A stretch of DNA of 64,000 nucleotides, taken from Eubacteriales bacterium. Lineage in GTDB: Bacteria; Bacillota; Clostridia; Lachnospirales; Lachnospiraceae. The DNA is taken from contig JAUNPU010000010.1 in the NCBI GenBank assembly GCA_030536555.1, positions 1 to 64,000 of the forward strand, given 5' to 3'. Below the pieces are notes generated by a model. It was given only the letters and a program-made list of their open reading frames with translations, did no database searches and was not told the DNA's origin. This document shows positions 51,790 to 61,202 of this stretch, piece after piece. Position 1 is the first letter of the stretch; every line of letters begins with the position of its first letter. A program made the position numbers and the translations under genes.

Positions 51790-51825
51790 GGCTACGAAAC
51801 TATGATTCCTTCCGTAAAACTACAC
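51790..51825 (-). promoter_or_regulatory. Candidate YesN activator site upstream of the ABC operon
   Basis: GTGTAGTTTTACGGAAGGAA matches the GH42 upstream site at 17 of 20 bases. Two TAGTTT repeats lie 20 bp apart, adjacent to a weak -35, the usual layout for AraC-family activation. Confidence 0.6.
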
Positions 51826-51863
51826 AAAAAGAGCTATCCCCTTGTTTTCAAAGAGAATAGCTC
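51826..51863 (-). terminator. Terminator of the hrcA-grpE-dnaK-dnaJ operon
   Basis: GAGCTAT and ATAGCTC arms (51831-51837, 51857-51863) followed by TTTTTG on the minus strand, 48 bp after dnaJ. Confidence 0.75.
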
Positions 51864-51910
51864 CCATCTCTTAAACCTGTCCCAATCAGAGTTTCCTCTG
51901 CCCGGATTTC

Positions 51911-53083
51911 CTACTTGCTGAAGAACCCTTTCTTCTTATGCTTCTCGCCGCCTTCTGCCTCGGATGTCTTCTTCGGCTCCTCGCCGCGCATCACGGCGTC
52001 GAAGTTGCGCAGCGCCTCTCTCTGTGCCTCGTTCATACGCTCCGGCACAGTGACAACCAGCGTTACATAGTGGTCGCCCCGCACGTTGCGGTTTCTGAGG
52101 GACGGAACGCCCTTGCCACGCAGACGCACTCTGGTGTCGGTCTGGGTTCCGCTCTTGACCTCGTACTCCACTTCGCCGTCCACCGTCTTGATACGGATTG
52201 GACCGCCCAGGGCTGCCGTAGCGAAGGAAATCGGCACGGTGGAATAGATGTTCATATCCTGACGCTTGAACAGCGGATGCTGGGATACCACTGCCTCAAC
52301 CAGCAAATCGCCGCGCTCGCCGCCGTTGGTACCCGGCTCGCCGCCGCCTGCGGAGCGCACGCTCTGACCGTTGTCGATACCTGCCGGGAACGGCACCTTG
52401 AACTTCTTCTTCTTCGTAATGTATCCGGTTCCGTAGCAGTCCGGACACTTCTCGCGGATCACCTTGCCCTTGCCGCCGCACTCCGGACAGGTCTGTACAT
52501 TCTGTACCTGACCGAAGAAGGACTGCTGGGTGTACATAATCTTGCCCTTACCGTTACACTTCGGGCAGGTCTCCGGTGAGGTGCCTGCCTTTGCGCCAGT
52601 GCCGTGACAGGTTCCGCACTCTTCCTTAAAGTTAATCTCAATCTCTTTCTCACAGCCAAATACAGCCTCCTCGAAGGTCAGGCGGACTGCGGTGCGGACA
52701 TTGGCTCCCCGCATCGGACCGTTGTACTGGCTGCCGCGGCTTCTGCCGCCGCCACCGAAGATATCTCCGAAAATATCACCGAAAATGTCTCCCATATCTG
52801 CGCCGTTGAAATCAAAGCCGCCGAACCCGCCAGCTCCGCCGCCGGCGCCTCCCTCGAAGGCAGCATGGCCAAACTGATCATACTGGCGTCTCTTCTCCGG
52901 GTCACTTAAGACACTGTATGCTTCGGATGCCTCCTTGAACTTCTTCTCGGCTTCTTCGTCTCCCGGATTACTGTCCGGATGGTACTTCTTCGCCAGAGTA
53001 CGATATGCTTTTTTGAGGGCAGCGTCATCCGCATTCTTCGGAACGCCTAAGACTTCATAATAATCTCTCTTGCTCTCTGCCAT
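51911..53083 (-). CDS. dnaJ: Chaperone DnaJ
   Basis: A 390-residue Hsp40 co-chaperone. J domain with HPD (residues 35-37 region of [11 protein letters not shown]), Gly/Phe-rich linker, four CxxCxGxG zinc motifs ([32 protein letters not shown]) and C-terminal substrate domains. It delivers unfolded proteins to DnaK and triggers ATP hydrolysis. AAAGGGAA precedes the ATG, 110 bp after dnaK. Confidence 0.97.
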   Translation of the reverse strand: MAESKRDYYEVLGVPKNADDAALKKAYRTLAKKYHPDSNPGDEEAEKKFKEASEAYSVLSDPEKRRQYDQFGHAAFEGGAGGGAGGFGGFDFNGADMGDIFGDIFGDIFGGGGRSRGSQYNGPMRGANVRTAVRLTFEEAVFGCEKEIEINFKEECGTCHGTGAKAGTSPETCPKCNGKGKIMYTQQSFFGQVQNVQTCPECGGKGKVIREKCPDCYGTGYITKKKKFKVPFPAGIDNGQSVRSAGGGEPGTNGGERGDLLVEAVVSQHPLFKRQDMNIYSTVPISFATAALGGPIRIKTVDGEVEYEVKSGTQTDTRVRLRGKGVPSLRNRNVRGDHYVTLVVTVPERMNEAQREALRNFDAVMRGEEPKKTSEAEGGEKHKKKGFFSK

Positions 53084-53193
53084 GATTGGTTCCCTTTCTT
53101 ATCTTCACACGCGAAACGGCTGTCGCCCTCCGGGGCTGCTCTTGCAGTCCCGGAGATTGCGCCAGCCTCTCACTGCTTTTTATGGTTTATCTT

Positions 53194-55236
<2,043 letters not shown>

Positions 55237-55244
55237 GTTCAATG

Positions 55245-55880
55245 TCAGTTAGCCACCTGTACCATGCTGTATCTTACGACGCTTCCACGGTACCTGTAGC
55301 CCTTCTGCAGCTCCTGACATACCTCGTTCTCGCCGTACTGGTCGTCGTCGATGTGCATCACGGCATTGTGCAGGTTCGGGTCGAACGGCTGTCCAACTGC
55401 CTCGATTGCTTCCACACCGGCATCCTCCAGTGTCTTTAAGAACTGCTTGTAAATCTTCTCCATGCCTTCGGCAAAGGGACTTCCCTTCTCCTCCTCCGGC
55501 ACAGTTGCCAGTCCCCGCTCAAAATTGTCCACCACCGGAAGAATCTTCTCGATGATGTCCTTCGCACCGATCTCGTACATGGAAGACTTCTCCTTCTCGG
55601 TGCGCTTGCGGAAGTTGTCGAACTCCGCCATCTGGCGCTTCAGGCGATCCTGCAGATCTTCGATCTGTGCATCGCGCGGGTCTTTCCTGCCGCCCTTTGC
55701 CTCGCCGTCGCTCTTAGCTGCCTCCTGCCCGGCTTCCTCTGCGGTATCAGCCGCTGCGTCAGCCTCTGCTGCGCCGTCTCCGGCTGCTTCGGAAGCTTTG
55801 ACTTCTTCTGTCTGCTCCGCCTGGTTCAGAGTCTCCTCTGCCTGGCTGCAGGCTTCTTCCTGTTTATGCTCCTGAGTCAT
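55245..55880 (-). CDS. grpE: Nucleotide exchange factor GrpE
   Basis: A 211-residue GrpE with a long acidic Glu/Ala-rich start (residues 1-65), a central coiled coil with MAEFDNFRKRTEKEK, and a beta domain with LHNAVMHIDDDQYGENEVCQELQKGYRYRGSVVRYSMV. It releases ADP from DnaK. AAAGGTGA precedes the ATG, 49 bp after hrcA. The N-terminal extension is longer than in many homologues. Confidence 0.95.
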   Translation of the reverse strand: MTQEHKQEEACSQAEETLNQAEQTEEVKASEAAGDGAAEADAAADTAEEAGQEAAKSDGEAKGGRKDPRDAQIEDLQDRLKRQMAEFDNFRKRTEKEKSSMYEIGAKDIIEKILPVVDNFERGLATVPEEEKGSPFAEGMEKIYKQFLKTLEDAGVEAIEAVGQPFDPNLHNAVMHIDDDQYGENEVCQELQKGYRYRGSVVRYSMVQVAN

Positions 55881-55929
55881 CGTCTATCACCTTTCTTCTC
55901 TATCTCATAACTGTTCGTTGTCTATCCAG

Positions 55930-56967
55930 TTACCTGTCTTCATTCTTAAATGTGACGTCCAGCTGCTTCATCAGATGCTTCAACGTGCTGAGCACCTTCT
56001 CGTAATCCATTCGCTTCGGCCCGATGATGCCGATGGTGCCGCGGATTCCCTCGCCCAGCTCATAGTTGGCTGTCACCACACTGCAGTCCTTCATGCTCTG
56101 TACCGGCGTCTCGTCTCCGATGTATACCTGAATGCCGTTGTTGTCCTCCGACTCATTCACATCGTCGATCAGCTCCTGCAGCATCTCCTTCTTCTCCAGG
56201 GTGCTGATCAGCTGACTGGCTTTCTCGCCGTCGCTCAGCTCCGGATACTTGAAAATGTTGGTCGCTCCGCTGGTGTAAATCTGCAGATCCTCTTCATCTG
56301 CCCGGATGGCGGCTGCCACCTCGTTCAGCACCAGATCTACCACCTGGCTGTGAATGCCTGCCTGCTGCTTCAGTCTGCTGATCACATCCAGGTTGATCTC
56401 CTCGATGGTCAGACCGTTCAGCGCGCTGTTCATCAGAATATTCAGATTCAGCAGCTCCTCCTGGCTGATCTCCTCCTGGACATCGACCATGGCGTTCTTA
56501 ATGAGATTGCCCTCCACCACTGTCACCACCAGAAGCTTTCTGGGGCTCATTTGGGACAGCTGAATGAACTTCAGCTTGTTCCGATGGTACTGCGGTCCGC
56601 TGATCATGGCAGCGTAGTTGGTGTTGTTTGCCAACAGCTGCGCCAGCTTCTTGAGAATCAGTTCCACCCGGTCTACCCGCTGAATCATCAGCTCCTTGAC
56701 CTCGGTGACTTCCTGCTCCTTCTCCTGCATGATCTGGTCTACATAGAACCGATAGCCCTTATCAGAAGGAATCCGGCCCGCAGAGGTGTGAGGCTGTAGA
56801 ATATATCCCATCTCCTCCAGATCAGACATCTCATTCCGGATGGTCGCGGAGCTCAGCTTCAGATCCGTATACTTGGAAATGGTTCTGGAACCCACCGGCT
56901 CTCCTGTCTCCAGATATGTCTTGATGATTGCTTTCAATATGGTGACTTTCCGATCATCCAGTTCCAT
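55930..56967 (-). CDS. hrcA: Heat-inducible repressor HrcA
   Basis: A 345-residue repressor with a winged-helix domain (residues 1-75, SSATIRNEMSDLEEMGYI) and a GAF-like domain. SAGRIPSDKGYRFYVD is the family signature. It binds CIRCE, found immediately upstream, and its activity depends on GroEL in known systems. GGAGG at 7 nt precedes the ATG. It is the first gene of hrcA-grpE-dnaK-dnaJ and autoregulates the operon. Confidence 0.96.
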   Translation of the reverse strand: MELDDRKVTILKAIIKTYLETGEPVGSRTISKYTDLKLSSATIRNEMSDLEEMGYILQPHTSAGRIPSDKGYRFYVDQIMQEKEQEVTEVKELMIQRVDRVELILKKLAQLLANNTNYAAMISGPQYHRNKLKFIQLSQMSPRKLLVVTVVEGNLIKNAMVDVQEEISQEELLNLNILMNSALNGLTIEEINLDVISRLKQQAGIHSQVVDLVLNEVAAAIRADEEDLQIYTSGATNIFKYPELSDGEKASQLISTLEKKEMLQELIDDVNESEDNNGIQVYIGDETPVQSMKDCSVVTANYELGEGIRGTIGIIGPKRMDYEKVLSTLKHLMKQLDVTFKNEDR

Positions 56968-56991
56968 GTCTCGACCTCCGTTTTATATTTG

Positions 56992-57018
56992 TTAGCACTC
57001 GTTAATAGGGAGTGCTAA
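56992..57018. promoter_or_regulatory. CIRCE operator
   Basis: Perfect TTAGCACTC-N9-GAGTGCTAA, the HrcA-binding element, 25 bp upstream of hrcA and just downstream of the promoter. Confidence 0.98.
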
Positions 57019-57031
57019 CATCCATGTGAAT

Positions 57032-57060
57032 AATATACTTTACATGGAATCATTTGTCAA
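57032..57060 (-). promoter_or_regulatory. Promoter of the hrcA operon
   Basis: On the minus strand a perfect TTGACA (57055-57060), 17 bp and TATATT (57032-57037), followed by CIRCE. Confidence 0.85.
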
Positions 57061-57116
57061 GAGGTTTTGAAAAAATCTTTTGTAGTTATGGAAGGGGGAT
57101 TGTTTTGGAGGGAACG

Positions 57117-57364
57117 CAGCGAGACGGGGCGGGGGAGGGGGATGCTCCTGGTCGCTGCGTTGGCAACTGCTAAGGGTCCATCCTGCCTGCACAGATGCCG
57201 GGGAACAACTCGAAAATGTACCTGATGTACATTTTCTCAAACAGGTTCCCCTAAAATCTCCGTCTGGTCAACGGAGATTTTACATCTGCTCCGGCATGCT
57301 GTCCCCTAACCAGTTGCTCAACTCGCTCTATGTCGCCCTCCCCCTCCCCCGCCCCGCCTCACTG
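57117..57364 (+). repeat. Structured intergenic element, copy 1
   Basis: A 248-bp element bounded by 25-bp inverted arms (57117-57141 with 57340-57364; core GGGGCGGGGGAGGGGG). Inside are nested helices: GCAACTG/CAGTTGC, CAGATG/CATCTG, GGGGAAC/GTTCCCC, GAAAATGTA/TACATTTTC and ATCTCCGT/ACGGAGAT. It aligns in reverse orientation with copy 2, sharing constant loops such as GCTAAGGG, CTGCCTGC, AACTCG, CCGTCTGGT and CCCCTAACCA, while paired bases change together. It could be a structured RNA or a small mobile element; the sense strand is unknown and no protein is coded. Confidence 0.75.
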
Positions 57365-57595
57365 CTGTGCCCTGGCACCCGCCAGAAAAACCCCATCTCC
57401 CCCCTCACTACTTGGCAGGAAAAAAGCTGTCACGTACAGCCACTAAGTTTACGCAAGAACATGACTTCGCTGCCACATACCCCCAGAACCCCAGCAAAAA
57501 CAAAACTCCCCCCACCACCCAATCCCTCACGCCCGCGACACCTACTCCTTCCCAGAAAAATTGAGCAGGTTTTACATATGAGCAGCCAAAGCACA

Positions 57596-57845
57596 GCCAT
57601 GAAGCAGGCTGGCAGGAGCAAGGAACGACATGTGAGCGAATCGAGGAGTTGGTTAGGGGGCAGGATGGCGGAGTAGCTGTAAAAATCCCGTTTACCAGAC
57701 GGGATTTCTAGCGGGCCTCTGTCTGAGGGAATGGGCATCCGGCACATTCCCGAGTTGCCCGCGGCAGTTACGCAGGCAGCCTGCCCCCTTAGCAACTCCC
57801 GATGAGAGAACCGGAGTGACGGCTCCTGCCAGTCTGCTTCATGGC
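57596..57845 (-). repeat. Structured intergenic element, copy 2 (inverted)
   Basis: A 250-bp element bounded by 24-bp inverted arms (57596-57619 with 57822-57845, 23 of 24 paired). The arm sequence is unlike that of copy 1. Inside, read on the minus strand, are GGAGTTG/CAACTCC, AGGGGGCAGG/CCTGCCCCCT, GTAACTG/CAGCTAC, GCGGGC/GCCCGC, GGGAATG/CATTCCC and AATCCCGT/ACGGGATT. Each helix matches the position of one in copy 1 but differs in sequence. The 231 bp between the copies are C-rich and hold nothing I recognise. Confidence 0.75.
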
Positions 57846-57895
57846 GTACTCCCCCCGCCAATGCACCCCCCCTTCCCAATTTTCCTCCCCAAATC

Positions 57896-57923
57896 TTGAC
57901 ATTTAACAATTCTGTAATATAAT
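57896..57923 (+). promoter_or_regulatory. Promoter of the first 3D-domain gene
   Basis: TTGACA (57896-57901), 16 bp and a perfect TATAAT (57918-57923), about 50 bp before the start codon. Confidence 0.8.
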
Positions 57924-57974
57924 AGTTTTGATACCCCATGTCCCCCCCCCTATTTTTCAGAGAGGAACCCAATC

Positions 57975-58592
57975 ATGCAAAAGAAAACCCTTCATTTCCC
58001 AACTTTATTAATAGGAACAATCTGTTCTCTCGCCATGACTGTGACTGCATGGGGAGCCGTACCGACAGGTGACTCTGATGTGTCTGCCTCCGCTTCCACG
58101 GAAGCTTCCGACAGCACTTCCGGCGTAATCATCTGCGGCGGCGTTAAATCCACTCCTTCAGATGAGGAGCTGACCCTTGGCGGTCCCGGTACTGTCGGTT
58201 CTCCGGCTTCTAACACTGCCGATGCTTCCGACTCTGCTGGCGCTTCTGACACTGCTGGCGCTTCCGGCAAGTCTGCTTCTGAGGCAACCGGCACAAAGGG
58301 CGAGTCCCTTGGCATCTTTACCACCACCGGCTACTGCACCTGCACCCAGTGCTGCTCTGCAGGCTGGACCCTGACCTACTCCGGCACCGTGCCGAAAGCG
58401 AACCACACCATTTCCGCAGATATCAACCACTATCCCATCGGCACCAGGCTGATGATCGATGATGTGATCTACACCGTGGAGGACATCGGAACCCATGTGG
58501 AGGGCAGCTGGGTCGATATCTACTATGACAATCATGATGATGCCGTGGCTCACGGCATGAAGCAGCAGGAAGTATTCACGGTACTTCCCTGA
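57975..58592 (+). CDS. Secreted 3D-domain protein
   Basis: A 205-residue exported protein. It has a signal peptide (residues 1-28, ending TAWGA) and a Ser/Ala/Asp/Thr-rich low-complexity linker (30-108). The 3D domain starts at about 110: FTTTGYCTCTQCC, then SADINHYPIGTRLMI, VEDIGTHV and WVDIYYDNHDDA, giving the three conserved Asp. The fold is that of MltA/expansin-like double-psi barrels, as in YabE/YocH wall-remodelling proteins. GAGG lies 9 bases before the ATG. It is followed by a terminator and then by a second 3D-domain gene with a different N-terminal half. Confidence 0.88.
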   Translation: MQKKTLHFPTLLIGTICSLAMTVTAWGAVPTGDSDVSASASTEASDSTSGVIICGGVKSTPSDEELTLGGPGTVGSPASNTADASDSAGASDTAGASGKSASEATGTKGESLGIFTTTGYCTCTQCCSAGWTLTYSGTVPKANHTISADINHYPIGTRLMIDDVIYTVEDIGTHVEGSWVDIYYDNHDDAVAHGMKQQEVFTVLP

Positions 58593-58605
58593 TTCAGGAA
58601 CATTC

Positions 58606-58661
58606 AGCGGGTAACGTACAGAATCTGAACCATTTGGATTTTGCGCTGTGCCCGCTTTTTT
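58606..58661 (+). terminator. Terminator of the first 3D-domain gene
   Basis: AGCGGG and CCCGCT arms (58606-58611, 58651-58656) with inner pairing, followed by TTTTTT. Confidence 0.65.
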
Positions 58662-58737
58662 ATCCACAATTTCTTCGATTTTCTCTTGTGAAATCCACCA
58701 AAAATCCCTGGTTTTCCCCGAAATTGCCGGTTTTTGC

Positions 58738-58765
58738 TTGACAAAACAAAAAAAGTATGTAAAAT
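58738..58765 (+). promoter_or_regulatory. Promoter of the second 3D-domain gene
   Basis: TTGACA (58738-58743), 16 bp and TAAAAT (58760-58765). The roughly 135-nt leader contains GTTCATAT/ATATGAAC and ATTGAGG/CCTCAAT hairpins. The gap 58593-58906 holds no further gene. Confidence 0.7.
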
Positions 58766-58906
58766 AGGGACTTGTCGTTCATATGTTACGAATTTGTTAC
58801 ATATATTTAAAATATATGAACGTTCCATTGAGATTTTGTTGTAACGGTTCAGGAGCAACGATTGAGGGCTCAACTCCTCAATGCTTTGACTCAGAAAGGA
58901 AAGAAA

Positions 58907-59674
58907 ATGATGTTAAAACACAAATCGATATGTTCAAGTCTGATCCTCATGATTGTAATGCTGCTGTGCAGCTCTATGACCACATACGCAAAAGAGATGA
59001 CCGAAATGTCCGGTCATTTTGACGAGATGGAGGAAGGCACCATCGTTGGATGGGGCTGGGAATCCTCCTCACCGAATACCCTGGTTCCGGTTCACGTAAC
59101 CGTAACCAATCAGGAGACCTCCGAGGTCGTTGGCGACTTCACTCCCACTGCCGGCGTATACCGCACCGATCTGGAGGAGAACGGTATCGGCAATGGCAGC
59201 CACGGTTTCCGCATCGATATGGACTGGGAGTCCGTTGCAGACGGTTCCTACCTGATTGAAGGCTGGGTGGATGATCTGAAATTTGAGAACACCGTCACCT
59301 ACACCAAAACCAGCGCATCTCAGGAAGATACGAAGGAGGCTGCAGATGACAGCCAGAGCGCAGAAGCTGCCGATACCAACGGCATGCGTTCCTTAGGAGT
59401 CTTCCGCACCACCGGCTACTGCCCGTGTCATCAGTGTTCCGAAGGCTGGGGCCGCCATACCTCCACCGGTGCCATTGCACAGTCCAATCACACCATCGCC
59501 GTGGACCCACGGGTGATTCCATACGGAAGCAAGGTTATGGTAAATGGCGTTGTCTACACCGCAGAAGACCGGGGAGGCGGCGTCCGGGGCAATCACATCG
59601 ATATTTTCTTCGATACCCATGCCCAGACCAGACAGCACGGCAATCAGAATCTGGAAGTATTTCTGGTAGCTTAA
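58907..59674 (+). CDS. Secreted 3D-domain protein with an N-terminal beta-sandwich domain
   Basis: A 256-residue exported protein. It has a signal peptide (1-28), then a domain of about 90 residues beginning GHFDEMEEGTIVGWGWESS and containing NGIGNGSHGFRIDMDW, a type seen in bacterial surface proteins. A Glu/Asp/Ser linker follows, then a 3D domain (about 160-256) with FRTTGYCPCHQCS, AVDPRVIPYGSKVMV, AEDRGGGV and HIDIFFDTHAQ. It probably remodels or binds peptidoglycan. The ATG at 58907 follows AAAGGA; upstream in-frame codons are not needed. Its 3D domain resembles that of the previous gene, so the pair arose by duplication or recruitment. Confidence 0.88.
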   Translation: MMLKHKSICSSLILMIVMLLCSSMTTYAKEMTEMSGHFDEMEEGTIVGWGWESSSPNTLVPVHVTVTNQETSEVVGDFTPTAGVYRTDLEENGIGNGSHGFRIDMDWESVADGSYLIEGWVDDLKFENTVTYTKTSASQEDTKEAADDSQSAEAADTNGMRSLGVFRTTGYCPCHQCSEGWGRHTSTGAIAQSNHTIAVDPRVIPYGSKVMVNGVVYTAEDRGGGVRGNHIDIFFDTHAQTRQHGNQNLEVFLVA

Positions 59675-59752
59675 GCCGTAGCGGCCAGTCCTGTCATAAG
59701 GAACGATACAGACTTGAACAAATCAAAACATTCTGTGTGCCCGCGGGCGCAC

Positions 59753-59792
59753 AAAAAATGCTGTCCCACCGATCGGTGAGGCAGCATTTTTT
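59753..59792. terminator. Bidirectional terminator between the 3D-domain gene and argH
   Basis: AAAAAATGCTG and CAGCATTTTTT arms (59753-59763, 59782-59792) with an inner ACCGATCGGT palindrome, serving both convergent genes. Confidence 0.92.
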
Positions 59793-59801
59793 TGCAATAT
59801 C

Positions 59802-61175
59802 TTATTTTTCCAACTGTTTCCTGTAGATCTCGATTACCTGACGCATGGCATCCGGTCCCGGTGCTCCGGTGGTCATTCGCTTCTCCACGCAGGTCTTCAT
59901 GCTGATTGCCTCATAGACATCCCCCTCAAATACCGGGCTGATTGCCTTGAACTCCTCCAGCGTCATATCATCCAGCGCGATTCCCTTATCAATGCAGTAC
60001 AGCACCAGCTGTCCCACGATTCCATGAGCATCCCGGAAAGGAACTCCGTGATTTACCAGATAGTCTGCCGCATCCGTCGCATTGGTAAAGCCGTGCTTTG
60101 CACTGTTTTCCATCACATTCTTGTTGAAGGTCATGGTGGAAATCATGCCGGTAAACAGCGCCAGACAACCCTTCACCGTGTCAATGGCATCAAAGGTCAG
60201 CTCCTTATCCTCCTGCATGTCCTTATTGTATGCAAGGGGCAGTCCCTTCATGGTGGTCAGGATGGACACAAGCGCGCCGTATACACGTCCGGTCTTGCCC
60301 CGCACCAGCTCCGCGATATCCGGATTCTTCTTCTGAGGCATAATGCTGCTTCCGGTGCTGTAGGCGTCATCGATCTCCACGAACCGGTATTCGTTGGTGT
60401 TCCAGATGATGATTTCCTCACTGAACCGGCTCAAATGCATGGCAATGGTGGACAGTGCAGACAGCAGCTCGATCAGATAGTCCCGGTCTGCCACGGAATC
60501 CATGCTGTTGAGGGTCGGACCTGCAAATCCCAGCAGCTCTGCCGTATAAGCCCGGTCCAAAGGATAGGTGGTGCCTGCCAGCGCGCCGGAGCCCAGCGGA
60601 CAGTAGTTCATCCGCTTATAAATGTCAGCCAGACGGCCCCGGTCACGGGTAAACATCTCAAAATAAGCGCCCACATGGTGTGCCAGGGTGATCGGCTGTG
60701 CCTTCTGCAGATGGGTAAAGCCCGGCATATAGGTCTCCAGGTTCTCCTCCATGATTTTCAGCAGTTCCTCCAGCAGCGTCTTCACCAGTCCGTCAATCTC
60801 CTGAATCTCATCCCGGCAGTAAAGCTTCATGTCCAGCGCCACCTGGTCGTTGCGGCTGCGTCCCGTGTGCAGGCGCTTGCCCGCCTCTCCGATCCGCTCC
60901 GTCAGATTTGCCTCCACGAAGGAGTGAATATCCTCGTGCTCCTTTGTAAATACCAGTTTGCCGGATTCAATGTCCGCCAGAATGCCGTTCAGACCGTCTA
61001 CAATCGCCTTCCGGTCCTCCTCCGACACGATTCCCTGCTTTGCCAGCATGGTCACATGGGCAATGCTGCCCTGAATGTCCTGATGATAGAACTTCTGGTC
61101 AAATGACAAAGACTCATTAAAATTGTGTACTAACTGATTTTCCTCTTTTGTGAAGCGTCCGCCCCATAATTTCAT
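59802..61175 (-). CDS. argH: Argininosuccinate lyase
   Basis: A 457-residue enzyme that splits argininosuccinate into arginine and fumarate, the last step of arginine synthesis. It is of the fumarase/aspartase superfamily. The signature [12 protein letters not shown] carries the catalytic Ser loop, and [13 protein letters not shown] and [12 protein letters not shown] are also conserved. The start at 61175 (MKLWGGRF) follows GAGGAGA; the frame to 61202 is not supported. It lies 27 bp after the YfhO-like gene, so both may be co-transcribed. No other arginine genes are in the window. Confidence 0.97.
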   Translation of the reverse strand: MKLWGGRFTKEENQLVHNFNESLSFDQKFYHQDIQGSIAHVTMLAKQGIVSEEDRKAIVDGLNGILADIESGKLVFTKEHEDIHSFVEANLTERIGEAGKRLHTGRSRNDQVALDMKLYCRDEIQEIDGLVKTLLEELLKIMEENLETYMPGFTHLQKAQPITLAHHVGAYFEMFTRDRGRLADIYKRMNYCPLGSGALAGTTYPLDRAYTAELLGFAGPTLNSMDSVADRDYLIELLSALSTIAMHLSRFSEEIIIWNTNEYRFVEIDDAYSTGSSIMPQKKNPDIAELVRGKTGRVYGALVSILTTMKGLPLAYNKDMQEDKELTFDAIDTVKGCLALFTGMISTMTFNKNVMENSAKHGFTNATDAADYLVNHGVPFRDAHGIVGQLVLYCIDKGIALDDMTLEEFKAISPVFEGDVYEAISMKTCVEKRMTTGAPGPDAMRQVIEIYRKQLEK

Positions 61176-61202
61176 AATCGTTGTCTCCTCTTCTTGTATC
61201 AT

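Noticed and set aside
57430..57972. A 180-codon minus-strand frame and a 126-codon plus-strand frame (57296-57676) in the gap after hrcA
   Set aside because: Both run through the structured elements and C-rich spacer, have biased composition and no ribosome site, and resemble no family.
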